From assembly GCF_013409045.1 (NCBI RefSeq), contig NZ_JACCBT010000001.1, forward strand, positions 6,200,001 through 6,264,000: a stretch of 64,000 nucleotides of DNA, written 5' to 3'. The stretch is from Actinomadura citrea (GTDB lineage Bacteria > Actinomycetota > Actinomycetes > Streptosporangiales > Streptosporangiaceae). Below are positions 42,101 through 50,463 of this stretch, piece after piece; positions within the stretch are counted from its first letter, which is position 1; each line of letters starts with the position of its first letter. The notes beneath the pieces were generated by a model. It was not told the DNA's origin. It did no database searches and was given only the letters and a program-made list of their open reading frames with translations. The translations under genes and the position numbers were made by a program.

Positions 42101-42676
42101 GTGCCGAAGATCAGTGAGGCCACCGTCGCCGAGCACCGCGCGCGCCAGCTGCGGACCCTGCTGGACGCCGCGCGGGACCTGGTCGCGCAGGAGGGCATCG
42201 ACGCGCTGTCGCTCGCCGCGCTGGCCCGGCGGGTCGGCCTGTCGCGGCCGAGCCTGTACGAGTACTTCCGGTCGAAGGACGACCTGGTCGCGGCCGTCGT
42301 CGAGGAGGAACTGCCCCGCTGGGCGGCGGTCGTCGAGGACGCGCTGAGCGGCCCGGCCGACCTGGACGGCAAGGTCGAGGCCTACATCAGGGCCCAGCTG
42401 GAGGTCATGACGGACGGGCGCCACGCCGCCGCCGTCGCGCTCGTCGAGCACGCCCTCGCCCAGCCCGCGCTCGACCGGATCCGCACCGGTCACGCGCAGC
42501 TGCTGCGCCCGCTCGCCGCGGCCCTGGAGGAGGCCGGCGTCCCCGAGCCCGCGCTGCGCGCCCGGCTGATCCAGGGACTGGTCGACGCCGCCGCCGTGAT
42601 CGCGCAGCGCGACCCGTCCGGCGCCGAGACCGTCGTGGCCGCCACGCTCGCCCAGGCGGTCCGCGGGCTGCGCTAG
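42101..42676 (+). CDS. TetR-family transcriptional regulator
   Basis: The 191-residue protein has a canonical N-terminal TetR helix-turn-helix: RTLLDAARDLVAQEGIDALS, LAALARRVGLSRPSLYEYFR, SKDDLVAAVVEEELPRW. The C-terminal ligand domain is Ala/Leu-rich and not diagnostic. It is convergent with and overlaps the end of an SDR gene by four bases, which could be its target or just a neighbour. The GTG start is fixed by the domain and by a -10 box immediately in front. Confidence 0.9.
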   Translation: MPKISEATVAEHRARQLRTLLDAARDLVAQEGIDALSLAALARRVGLSRPSLYEYFRSKDDLVAAVVEEELPRWAAVVEDALSGPADLDGKVEAYIRAQLEVMTDGRHAAAVALVEHALAQPALDRIRTGHAQLLRPLAAALEEAGVPEPALRARLIQGLVDAAAVIAQRDPSGAETVVAATLAQAVRGLR

Positions 42677-43587
42677 GCGGCCGCGCCGGCGTACGTGACG
42701 CCCGTGAGGGCCTCGGACACCTCCCAGAGGCGCTCGCCCAGGCCGGGACGGTCCGCGTGCCGGGGCGTGACGACTTTCGCCGGGGACCCGCGGTACTGCA
42801 GCAGGCGGGGGCCGTAGCAGGCGCCGCCCCGCACGTCCGGCGCCGTCGCGGCGTAGAGGGACGGCAGCGCGCCCGCGGCGGCGGACTGCGCCATCACCGC
42901 GTTGCCCAACCCCGTGGCCTTCTCCATGAGCGTGTTGCCCTGCATGCGCGGCCCCGTCTGCTGCAGGTTCGTCGCGGCGTAGCCGGGGTGGGCGGCGACG
43001 CTGGTCACCTCGGAGACGCGCCGGTCCAGTTCCTTGGCGAAGACCAGGTTGGCCAGCTTGGCCTGGCCGTAGGCGGTCCACTTGCGGTACCGGCGCTCGC
43101 CTTGCAGGTCGTCGAAGGCGATACGTCCCGTCCAGGCGAAACCCGAGGTGACGGTGACGACCCGGGCGGACGGGGCGGCGCGCAGCGCGGGCAGCAGGAG
43201 GCCGGTGAGCGCGAAGTGGCCGAGATGGTTGGTGCCGAACTGCATCTCGAAGCCGTCGGCGGTGGAGCGGCGCGGGATCGCCATGACCCCGGCGTTGTTG
43301 ACCAGGATGTCGAGGGGCGCCTCGCCGTGCCGGGCCGCGAACTCCCGCACGGACGCCAGGTCGGCGAGGTCCAGGGAGTCCAGGGCGAGGTCGGCCTGCG
43401 GCGCGGCGGCCCTCATCCGCTCCATGGCGGCCCCGCCGCGTTCGGCGCTGCGGCAGGCCAGCACGACGGACGCACCGTGCCGGGCGAGCTGGAGCGCGGT
43501 GTGGTAGCCGATGCCGCTGTTGGCCCCGGTGACGATCGCCCGCCGCCCGCGCAGATCGGGGATGTCGCCGGCCGTCCATCCGCCCAT
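42673..43587 (-). CDS. Short-chain dehydrogenase/reductase (retinol dehydrogenase-like)
   Basis: The 304-residue SDR has RAIVTGANSGIGYHTALQLA, NNAGVMAIPRR, FEMQFGTNHLGHFALTGLLL and the catalytic YGQAKLANLVFAKEL. The layout with the NHLGHF motif is that of the RDH/WWOX-like oxidoreductases common in actinomycetes. Substrate unknown. The ATG at 43587 has GGAGGTG before it. Upstream, CCTCG-N4-CGAGG (43633-43646) is a small inverted repeat in the promoter region that could be an operator. Confidence 0.88.
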   Translation of the reverse strand: MGGWTAGDIPDLRGRRAIVTGANSGIGYHTALQLARHGASVVLACRSAERGGAAMERMRAAAPQADLALDSLDLADLASVREFAARHGEAPLDILVNNAGVMAIPRRSTADGFEMQFGTNHLGHFALTGLLLPALRAAPSARVVTVTSGFAWTGRIAFDDLQGERRYRKWTAYGQAKLANLVFAKELDRRVSEVTSVAAHPGYAATNLQQTGPRMQGNTLMEKATGLGNAVMAQSAAAGALPSLYAATAPDVRGGACYGPRLLQYRGSPAKVVTPRHADRPGLGERLWEVSEALTGVTYAGAAA

Positions 43588-43686
43588 GGGGCACCTCCAC
43601 GTCATATCGCGAATCCCACAAGTTAGACGTGCCCTCGAATACGAGGCAACGTCCGCACGATGTGGCGCGATTCACACCCGGGCGAA

Positions 43687-43710
43687 CGCGCCCCCCACCC
43701 GGGGGGCGCG
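43687..43710 (-). terminator. Hairpin terminator of the glutathione peroxidase gene
   Basis: A perfect 10-bp G+C stem (43687-43696 and 43701-43710) with a 4-base loop lies 26 bases past the stop of the peroxidase gene. No U-run. Confidence 0.75.
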
Positions 43711-43735
43711 CCCGTCCGGAGGGCGCAGTCCCCGG

Positions 43736-44224
43736 TCAGGCGGGAACGGTCTTCTCGATGGCGGTGACGACCTCGGCGGACTCCGGCTCGGTCTGGGGTG
43801 CGAAGCGGGCCGCGACGGCGCCGTCCGGGGCGATCAGGAACTTCTCGAAGTTCCACCGGATGTCGCCGGTGTGGCCCTCGGCGTCGGGGACGCCGACGAG
43901 CTCCCGGTACAGCGGGTGCCGGCCGTCACCGTTGACCTCGACCTTCTCGGTCATCGGGAACGTGACCCCGTAGGTCGCCGAGCAGAACTCGGCGATCTCC
44001 TCGGAGCTGCCGGGCTCCTGCCCCATGAACTGGTTGCAGGGGACGCCGAGGACGGTGAAGCCCCGCCCGGCGTACGTCTCCTGCAGCCGCTCCAGGCCGG
44101 AGTACTGCGGGGTGAGGCCGCACTTGGAGGCGACATTGACGACCAGGACGGCCTTGCCCCGGTACTGCTCGAGGTCCGCGGGCCCGCCGCGCAGGCCCTC
44201 GATCTCTACGTCGAAGACAGACAT
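43736..44224 (-). CDS. Glutathione peroxidase-family thiol peroxidase
   Basis: The 162-residue protein reduces peroxides. Family motifs are complete: VVNVASKCGLTPQYSGLERL with the peroxidatic Cys at residue 35, LGVPCNQFMGQEPGSSEEI, and WNFEKFLIAPDG, which supply the Cys-Gln-Trp-Asn catalytic set. The CNQF cysteine probably acts as resolving residue, so it likely uses thioredoxin or mycothiol rather than glutathione, which actinomycetes usually lack; this is inference from the family and lineage. It stands alone, with a terminator after it. Confidence 0.92.
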   Translation of the reverse strand: MSVFDVEIEGLRGGPADLEQYRGKAVLVVNVASKCGLTPQYSGLERLQETYAGRGFTVLGVPCNQFMGQEPGSSEEIAEFCSATYGVTFPMTEKVEVNGDGRHPLYRELVGVPDAEGHTGDIRWNFEKFLIAPDGAVAARFAPQTEPESAEVVTAIEKTVPA

Positions 44225-44335
44225 GCGGCCGATCCTAGGAGATCGCTCCGCGGATCGGCCCCGTCCTCGCCGCTGACGCCGCCGGCGGACGGGTGGTTCC
44301 CGCCGCCGACCGCCCTCACGCGCCCAGGGCGCCGG

Positions 44336-44491
44336 TTACTTGCCCAAGGCGTTCACGAAGGCCGCGAGCTGGTTGCCTGCGTTCCCCAGCTCGTCGAAGG
44401 CGTTGTTGACCACTCCTGCCGCATCCGTCGGTGAGCTCAGCAAGTAGAAGATGACGAAGGCGATCGCCACATAGCGGAGGTTCTTCTTCAT
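44336..44491 (-). CDS. Membrane miniprotein A (51 residues)
   Basis: The 51-residue protein starts MKKNLRYVAIAFVIFYLLSS and continues PTDAAGVVNNAFDELGNAGN-QLAAFVNALGK. It has one hydrophobic segment after a basic start, either a membrane anchor or a signal peptide (DAAG could be a cleavage site), then an amphipathic helix. A ribosome binding site AGGGACGG precedes the ATG. It is clearly paralogous to the next miniprotein upstream: both share the basic start, a 12-14-residue hydrophobic stretch, VNxAxxxLGNA and a C-terminal QxxxFxxA segment. Function unknown. Confidence 0.7.
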   Translation of the reverse strand: MKKNLRYVAIAFVIFYLLSSPTDAAGVVNNAFDELGNAGNQLAAFVNALGK

Positions 44492-44660
44492 CCGTAACGC
44501 CGTCCCTGTTCGTAGCGCGCGACACAATCGACCCGATCCCATTGTGCCCAGCCGCGTCTGCCCGCAAAGCGCGATTTTACTGTGACGCGCGGGCAACTGC
44601 TTGGTGGCGTCGCGAAGAGAAGCCCCGAACCGGCGGGGCACGGGGCCCGGGAACCGTCGG

Positions 44661-44819
44661 TCAGTTCGGGATGGCGCTCATGAACTGCGACAACGACTCG
44701 GCGGCGTTGCCGAGCCCGCTCAGGGCGCCGTTGACGAGATGCGCCGCCCCCTCGGGCCTGCTGATGACGTACCACGCCGTGAAGGCGATGGCGGCGATCT
44801 TCATGTGCTTCTTGTTCAC
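44661..44819 (-). CDS. Membrane miniprotein B (52 residues), tandem paralog of A
   Basis: The GTG start is preceded by GAGGGTGG. The protein begins MNKKHMKIAAIAFTAWYVIS, continues RPEGAAHLVNGALSGLGNAA and ends ESLSQFMSAIPN. The hydrophobic segment, VNGALSGLGNAAESL and the QFMSAI end align with miniprotein A (VNNAFDELGNAGNQL, AFVNAL). It is encoded 169 bases upstream of A on the same strand. The two look like a local duplication. No toxin, antitoxin or bacteriocin motif is recognised. An internal ATG at 44804 is an alternative start. Confidence 0.65.
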   Translation of the reverse strand: MNKKHMKIAAIAFTAWYVISRPEGAAHLVNGALSGLGNAAESLSQFMSAIPN

Positions 44820-44904
44820 TTCAACCACCCTCTGCGGTCGATCACTTACTCTCAGTGATTCCCCAGGGTGGCCGAAGAGAGATCAAGAGGGGACAAAGAG
44901 CAGG

Positions 44905-45198
44905 TCAGGTCCCCTTGGCGTGCCGGTGGAGGTAGTCGATGTAGAAGGGCCGGAGGGCGTCGGCCATCTCGCCCTCCCCCGCGTGCGTGAACTCCTCCAG
45001 CAGCGACAGGCCGTGGACGAGGTCGAACTCGGCGCGGTCGACGTCCCCCGTGGCCGCCGCCGCGGCCGGGATCGCGCGCAGCAGATCCCACAGGAAGCCG
45101 ACGTCGTACCGCTCCTTGGCGAGACCCATCGCTCGCTCGTACAGCTCCTTGGACGTCAGCTCGTCCAGATTCCCGCCGTCCGGCGTCTGTTCGGACAT
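44905..45198 (-). CDS. Small conserved hypothetical protein
   Basis: The 97-residue acidic, helical protein (LDELTSKELYERAMGLAKER, YDVGFLWDLLRAIPAAAAAT, RAEFDLVHGLSLLEEFTHAG, MADALRPFYIDYLHRHAKGT) has no membrane segment or signal. It resembles short actinobacterial proteins of unknown function. It lies between the LCP gene and the miniproteins on the same strand but is separated from the LCP gene by a strong terminator hairpin, so it needs its own promoter. Confidence 0.65.
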   Translation of the reverse strand: MSEQTPDGGNLDELTSKELYERAMGLAKERYDVGFLWDLLRAIPAAAAATGDVDRAEFDLVHGLSLLEEFTHAGEGEMADALRPFYIDYLHRHAKGT

Positions 45199-45219
45199 GG
45201 CCCGACTCTAATCGAGCAT

Positions 45220-45258
45220 CCGGCCCGTCGCCTCGCGCAGGGCGAGGCGACGGGCCGG
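45220..45258 (-). terminator. Strong hairpin terminator of the LCP gene
   Basis: A perfect 17-bp stem (45220-45236 and 45242-45258) with a 5-base loop lies four bases past the stop of the LCP gene. It is the longest perfect stem noticed in the window. Confidence 0.85.
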
Positions 45259-45262
45259 TCCG

Positions 45263-46429
45263 TCACTTCGTGATGACGTTCGAGGGGATCTCCTGGTCCT
45301 GCTTCAGCGCGCCGAAGAGCGTGGCCGCCTTGGACCTGTCCCAGGTGATGTAGGACCCGGCGGAGGCCGAGCTTCCGGCGCCCCCGATCGGGACGGTGGT
45401 CGTGACGCCGTTCCCGCCGCTGACGCCCTTCATCGCCCACATCATGCGGGCCAGGTCGTACAGGTGGTCGCCGTCGTCCACCAGGAAGTTGCTGGTGGCG
45501 TTCATGGCCAGCGGGACACCGCGGAACGGGTTGAGCATCGTGCCCGGGCTCGTGGCCTTCTTCATCAGCGCGCCGAAGAACTGCCGCTGGTGCTCCACGC
45601 GTTCGAGGTCGGCGCGGGCGAAGGCCCGGGTCCGGACGTAGCCGAGCGCCTGGCCGCCGTCCAGCGTCTGGCATCCGGCCTTGAGGTTCAGGCCCGCCTT
45701 GCGGTCCTTGATGTTCTCCTTGACGCAGATGTCGACGCCGCCGACGGCGTCCACCACGCCCACGAAGCCGCCGAAGCCGATCTCGGCGTAGTGGTCGATG
45801 TGGAGCCCGGTGGCCTTCTCCACGGTCTGCACGAGCAGCTTGGGCCCGCCGAAGGCGAAGGCCGCGTTCAGCTTGTTCGAGCCGTGCCCGGGGATCGGGA
45901 GGTAGGAGTCGCGCGGCAGGCTGATGAGGGACGTCCCCCCGGAGCCGTAGTGCAGCAGCATCATCGAGTCGGTGCGGCGCCCGGAGGCGAACCCGGTCGC
46001 GAGGCGCTTCTGGTCGTCCTTCGACAGCCCCTCGCGGCTGTCGGACCCGACGACCAGCCAGTTCGTCCCCGGCGTGTCGGCGACCCGGCCCGCGTAGTCC
46101 ACGAGGACCGACTCGCGCTTCAGCCGGGAGTCCAGGTAGAAGTAGCCGCCGACGACGACCACCAGGAGCACGGCGACGAGAGCGCCGAGCACCCGCGGCC
46201 AGCGCCTGCGGCGCCGCCGCCGGTAGGGCGCCCCGCCGCGGGGGCCGCCGCCCTCGTCGACCCGTCCCCCGGCGAGCTGGTCGCCGGCGTACGGGTCGTC
46301 GTACGGGTCCCCGTAGGTGTCCCGCCCGTAGGCGGCGTGGTGGTGCTCCGCGCGTGCGGAGTTCTCCCTGCTGCGCCCCACGCGGTCGCCCTCCTTGCGT
46401 GTCCGGCCCTGCGGCCAGCCGTCGGTCAT
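45263..46429 (-). CDS. LytR-CpsA-Psr family cell-wall ligase
   Basis: The 388-residue protein transfers glycopolymers such as teichoic acid or arabinogalactan-like chains to peptidoglycan. It has a Tyr/Asp-rich cytoplasmic leader (YGDPYDDPYAGDQLAGG), an Arg cluster and one membrane anchor (VLGALVAVLLVVVVGGYFYL), then the extracellular LCP domain: NWLVVGSDSREGLSK, GRRTDSMMLLHYG, SLISLPRDSYLPIPGHGSNK and LNAAFAFGG, with conserved Arg and Asp residues for pyrophosphate-lipid binding. YVRTRAFARADLERVEHQRQ completes the family signature. The ATG at 46429 was chosen because the leader begins there. Confidence 0.93.
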   Translation of the reverse strand: MTDGWPQGRTRKEGDRVGRSRENSARAEHHHAAYGRDTYGDPYDDPYAGDQLAGGRVDEGGGPRGGAPYRRRRRRRWPRVLGALVAVLLVVVVGGYFYLDSRLKRESVLVDYAGRVADTPGTNWLVVGSDSREGLSKDDQKRLATGFASGRRTDSMMLLHYGSGGTSLISLPRDSYLPIPGHGSNKLNAAFAFGGPKLLVQTVEKATGLHIDHYAEIGFGGFVGVVDAVGGVDICVKENIKDRKAGLNLKAGCQTLDGGQALGYVRTRAFARADLERVEHQRQFFGALMKKATSPGTMLNPFRGVPLAMNATSNFLVDDGDHLYDLARMMWAMKGVSGGNGVTTTVPIGGAGSSASAGSYITWDRSKAATLFGALKQDQEIPSNVITK

Positions 46430-46577
46430 GCCGTAGACCCTAGACAACCCGGGCGTGCCGCGCGTCCGTCCGGCGCATGATTGTCCACACCAACAAATCA
46501 CCGCGCTCTGTGAGAAAAGAAGCGGACACCATCCCCCTAAAGGCGCACACTGCCCCTGGCCGGTAGTACGCGCGCAG

Positions 46578-46670
46578 GGCGGCGAGGTCACCGAGGAGGG
46601 CGACCACGCCGCGCTGATGGCCCTGGACGGCCTCTACGCCGACCTGTACTCCCTCCAGGCGGCCGCCTAC
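46578..46670 (+). pseudogene. Remnant of an ABC exporter C-terminus
   Basis: Thirty-one codons read GGEVTEEGDHAALMALDGLY and ADLYSLQAAAY, the typical last residues of an ABC-type exporter (GxVxExGxHxELMAxxGxYAxLYxxQ). Nothing upstream encodes the transporter's ATPase or membrane domain, and the frame has no start. It is a leftover of a deleted gene, read towards the end of the AAA-ATPase gene on the other strand. Confidence 0.7.
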
Positions 46671-46698
46671 GGAGCCGCCTGGGTGGAAGAGGCCCGGC

Positions 46699-49600
46699 TT
46701 AGATATAGAGGCCGTAGCCTCCCTCATCCTCGCGGGGCGGGGCCTCGGGAAGGTCCTCGGGGCGCAGCAGCGCGACCTCGGCCGGGTCGATCTCGCCGGC
46801 CGCCGCGTCCTCCTTGGCGGTGATGCGCTGCGCCTGCCGGGAGATCGCCGCCTCCAGCAGGTTGCGGACGAGCCGGGCGTTGCCGAACGAGGAGCCGCGC
46901 GGCTGGGCCGCGACGAGGCGGCGCAGCTCCTCCAGGATGCCGGGGGCGAGCGCGAACCCGTCCTCCGCCGCCATGAACTCGAAGATCGTGACGAGTTCGT
47001 CGTCGGAGTAGTCGGGGAACCGCAGCCGCTTCGGGAACCGCGACTTCAGCCCGGGGTTGGCGTCCAGGAAGCGCTCCATCTCGGCGTCGTAGCCGGCGAC
47101 GATGACCACCAGGTCGCCGCGGTGCTCCTCCATCAGCCGCAGCAGCTCGGCGATCGCCTCGTGGCCGAAGTCGCGCCGGTCGCCGCCGCCGGACGCCAGC
47201 GTGTACGCCTCGTCCACGAACAGCACGCCGCCGAGGGCGCGGCCGACCGCGTCCCGCACGCGCGGCGCGGTCTGCCCGATGAACTCGGCGACGAGGTCGG
47301 CGCGGGTGACCTCCACCAGGTGCCCGGACGACAGCAGGCCGAGCCGGGCGAACACGGCGGCGATCAGCCGCGCGATCGTCGTCTTGGCCGTGCCCGGGCT
47401 GCCGGCGAACACCATGTGCCGGGCCGGGGGCGCCGGGGAGACCTTGGCGTCGCGCCGCAGCTGCTCGGCGCGGACCTCGGCGACCAGCGCGGCGACCTCC
47501 CGCTTGATGTCGGCCAGGCCGATCAGCCGCTCGACCTCCGCGAGCGGGTCGCCGGGGACGTCGTCGCGGCCGCGGGTGAGGGTGTCGGGGACGTCCTCCG
47601 GCAGGATCACGTCGAGGGACTCGTCCTCGTCGACGATCCCGTCGGCCAGGACGCGGCGCCCCTGCATCGAGACGGCCCGTTCGAGCAGGTTCGTCATGAT
47701 GCGGACGTTGCCGACCCCGCGCTCGCGCGGCGCCGCCTCGACGAGCGCGCGCACCTTGTCCAGGACGCCGGGGGCCAGCTCGAACCCCGAGTCGGCGGCC
47801 TTGGCGGTGAACACCTCCACCAGTTCCTCGTCGGTGAGGTCGGGGAAGCGAAGCGTGCGGGGGAAGGCGGCGGCGAGGTCGGGGTGGGCCTTCAGCAGCC
47901 CGTTCATCTCCGCCGCCGGACCGGTCAGCACCACGACGAGGTCCTCGGTGTGCGCCTGGACGCTCGTCAGCAGCACGTCCAGCACCTCGCGGCCGCGCGC
48001 CGCGTCGGCGGCCGCCGACACCAGGGCGTGCGCGTCGCGGACGACCAGGACGCCGCCGTGGGCCTGCTCCACCGCCCGGCGGACGCGCAGGACGCTCTCG
48101 CTGGCGTACTCGCCGAGCAGGTCGGCGCGCTCCACCTCGACCAGGTGGCCGGACGACAGCACGCCGAGGTCGGCGTAGATCCGGCCGAGGATCCGCGCGA
48201 CCTTGCCCTTGCCGGTGCCGGTGTTGCCGGTGAAGACCAGGTGCCGCAGCCGGGTCCGCGCGGTCATGCCCGCCTCGCGGCGCAGGCGGGCGGCCTTGGC
48301 CTCGGCGATCAGCGCGTCGACCTCCCGCTTGACGGGCTCGATGCCGACGCAGGCGGCCAGCTCGGCGAGCGGGTCGGATTCGGCGGGACGGCCGGCGATG
48401 AGTCGCTGCGGCAGGTCCGCGGCCGTCACCTCCAGGGGTTCGGCGTCCGTCCCGTCCTCCCGGGCCCGCCGGTCCGCCGCGGCGACGGCCTGGCCCGCCA
48501 TGTGCTCCACCAGCCGGGCACCGCGCAGGTTCAGCATCGGCGGGGTGCGGCGGAGCATGGCGCCGGCGTCCGCGGCGACCTCCGCCCCGGCGCGCGCGCC
48601 GCGCCGCGCGACGGCCAGGGTGAACAGCTCGGCGAAGTCGTCCTCGGCGAAGTCGCGGGTGCGGGCGACGTCGAACGCCCGGACCAGCGCGGGGTTGGCG
48701 TCGAAGAGCCGCCGGTCGCCGCCGGGGCGGCACAGGGCGACGACGTTGAGGGACGGCGAGCGCGCCATGAGGCGCCGCAGTTCCTCGGCGGCGGCGGCGC
48801 CGCACCGCTCGTGGGCGGCGAGCTTCTCCAGGTCGTCCACGACCAGGAGCATGCGGCCCTCCAGGCAGTCGCGGACGCGGGCCTGCAGCCACAGGACGGC
48901 GTCGCTCACGCCGAGCGAGGCGAAGACCTGGTCGGAGATCCAGAGCGCCTCGCGGACGGCGCCGCCCTCGCCGAGCGCGCCCTCGACGATCTCGGCGGCG
49001 GTGCCCTTGCCGGTGCCCTCCGGGCCGGCGACGAGCAGCCGGACCGGCCGCTGCCCGGCCAGCCGCGCCGCCACCGCGTCCTGCAGCGCCCGCGACAGCT
49101 CCGGCTGCCCGACCAGCGGCGGCCCGCTCTCCTCACCGGGCTCGGCCCGCTCCGCCGCGGTCCGCGGACCGTCCTCGCCGGAACCGAACTTCAGGGTGTT
49201 GAAGACCCGCCGCACGGTGAACAGCCGCCGCAGGTCGGCCTGGAAGGGGCGCACCGGCACCCGGCAGCGCGGGCTGACCGGCGCCTCCGGCAGGCCCTGC
49301 ACCGCGCCGGTGAACCGCACCGCCATGTCGAGCCAGGCGCGGGCCGCGTCCGCCTCGCCCGCGACCAGGCCCCGCGCCAGCCACGCCCGCACGTCGTGCT
49401 GCCACGCCTCGGCGGCGAAGCCCTCCCGCGCCGCGCGGAACCGCTCCTCCACGTTCTCGTAGCGGGCGGTGCCCAGCACGACCGCCAGTTCGGCCGGGAC
49501 GACCGCGGCGTCGGCCGCCAGCAGCAGCCGCGCCAGCGCCACGTCGGGCTCGCCGGAGTCGGCGACGGCCCCCGCCAGCCCCTCGTGCGCGGCGTCCAGC

Positions 49601-50274
49601 CCCTCGCACACCCAGCCCAGGTAGCCCACCGGCCCGGCCAGTTCGGGCAGGACGGCCAGCTCCTCCTCGGTCAGGCCGGACACCCAGAGGTCCTCCAGCC
49701 GCCGGTTGGGGACGGTCATGTTCGCCTCGCGCAGCGCCGGGTCGGCGGCGCGCCGGTCGAACAGGTCCATCACCGCCCGCCGGCGCCGCTCCAGCGGTTC
49801 CAGGCCCTCGAAGACGTCCAGCCCGGCGCGCGCCAGCTCGAACATCACCGCGCGCCGCTCCCGGTCGTCCCCGGCCGGCTCGGGCAGCCACAGGCCCGGC
49901 GGGCGCCACCGCCCGCCCTGGGTGAACCACGCCACCGGGTCCCGGACGGCCGACTCGGGCGTCGCCAGGAACGCCGACAGCAGCTCGTAGTCCACGTCGC
50001 CGCGCGACCCGCCGCGCACCGCCGACGCGCCCAGCAGGAACGTCAGCAGCGACCACTGCTCGGCCCCCGCCGCGCTGGTGTCGCTCCCGTAGAAGTCGCT
50101 GAGCTGCCGCGTCAGCACGATGGCGCGCTGGTCGGTGTTGTAGGCGACCGCGCGCTCGCGCATCTCCTCGTACAGACCGTCAGGCACGCGCCAGGGACCG
50201 TACGCGTACACGTCGAGCACCGGCTCCTCAGTGAGCAGCACTTCGAGATGGTCTGGCAGCCGGGGGGAACTCAC
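46699..50274 (-). CDS. Large protein with three CbxX/CfxQ (EccA-like) AAA modules
   Basis: The 1191-residue protein has a 390-residue helical N-terminal region followed by three AAA modules. Module 1 has Walker A GPEGTGKGT (about residue 418) and a Walker B with DD instead of DE (LLVVDDLEKL). Module 2 has GNTGTGKGK (about 683), but its Walker B is VLVVRDAHAL, with Arg in place of the metal-binding Asp. Module 3 has GSPGTAKTT (about 960) and a normal GVLFVDEAYTLAS. Module 3 and its flanks (RHMVFAGSPGTAK, EFIGQTAPRVRDAVGRALGG) match CbxX/CfxQ and ESX EccA proteins. The GTG start has AGGAG ten bases upstream. It is divergent from a STAS gene; no ESX genes are near. A remodelling ATPase is likely, its client unknown. 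Confidence 0.8.
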   Translation of the reverse strand: MSSPRLPDHLEVLLTEEPVLDVYAYGPWRVPDGLYEEMRERAVAYNTDQRAIVLTRQLSDFYGSDTSAAGAEQWSLLTFLLGASAVRGGSRGDVDYELLSAFLATPESAVRDPVAWFTQGGRWRPPGLWLPEPAGDDRERRAVMFELARAGLDVFEGLEPLERRRRAVMDLFDRRAADPALREANMTVPNRRLEDLWVSGLTEEELAVLPELAGPVGYLGWVCEGLDAAHEGLAGAVADSGEPDVALARLLLAADAAVVPAELAVVLGTARYENVEERFRAAREGFAAEAWQHDVRAWLARGLVAGEADAARAWLDMAVRFTGAVQGLPEAPVSPRCRVPVRPFQADLRRLFTVRRVFNTLKFGSGEDGPRTAAERAEPGEESGPPLVGQPELSRALQDAVAARLAGQRPVRLLVAGPEGTGKGTAAEIVEGALGEGGAVREALWISDQVFASLGVSDAVLWLQARVRDCLEGRMLLVVDDLEKLAAHERCGAAAAEELRRLMARSPSLNVVALCRPGGDRRLFDANPALVRAFDVARTRDFAEDDFAELFTLAVARRGARAGAEVAADAGAMLRRTPPMLNLRGARLVEHMAGQAVAAADRRAREDGTDAEPLEVTAADLPQRLIAGRPAESDPLAELAACVGIEPVKREVDALIAEAKAARLRREAGMTARTRLRHLVFTGNTGTGKGKVARILGRIYADLGVLSSGHLVEVERADLLGEYASESVLRVRRAVEQAHGGVLVVRDAHALVSAAADAARGREVLDVLLTSVQAHTEDLVVVLTGPAAEMNGLLKAHPDLAAAFPRTLRFPDLTDEELVEVFTAKAADSGFELAPGVLDKVRALVEAAPRERGVGNVRIMTNLLERAVSMQGRRVLADGIVDEDESLDVILPEDVPDTLTRGRDDVPGDPLAEVERLIGLADIKREVAALVAEVRAEQLRRDAKVSPAPPARHMVFAGSPGTAKTTIARLIAAVFARLGLLSSGHLVEVTRADLVAEFIGQTAPRVRDAVGRALGGVLFVDEAYTLASGGGDRRDFGHEAIAELLRLMEEHRGDLVVIVAGYDAEMERFLDANPGLKSRFPKRLRFPDYSDDELVTIFEFMAAEDGFALAPGILEELRRLVAAQPRGSSFGNARLVRNLLEAAISRQAQRITAKEDAAAGEIDPAEVALLRPEDLPEAPPREDEGGYGLYI

Positions 50275-50394
50275 CTGGGGTCGTCTCCTACGCAGCGGAT
50301 CGTCGAGGCAATCACATCCGACAAGCACCTTACGGCGCGTCACGATCACGCACACCCCCGTTGCCGCGGGTTGGCAGGCGGCCCGGCGTCCGCG

Positions 50395-50416
50395 ATAGTT
50401 GTCGAACGGAAACTAT
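50395..50416. promoter_or_regulatory. Inverted repeat in the AAA-ATPase/STAS divergent region
   Basis: ATAGTT-N10-AACTAT is a perfect 6-bp inverted repeat in an AT-rich patch within the 189-base divergent gap, 48 bases before the STAS start. It could be an operator for either gene. The rest of the gap shows no clear -35/-10 pair. Confidence 0.35.
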
Positions 50417-50463
50417 TCGCCGGACGATTCCGGCCAAAGCAACACACAAGAGGGGAACCCCCC

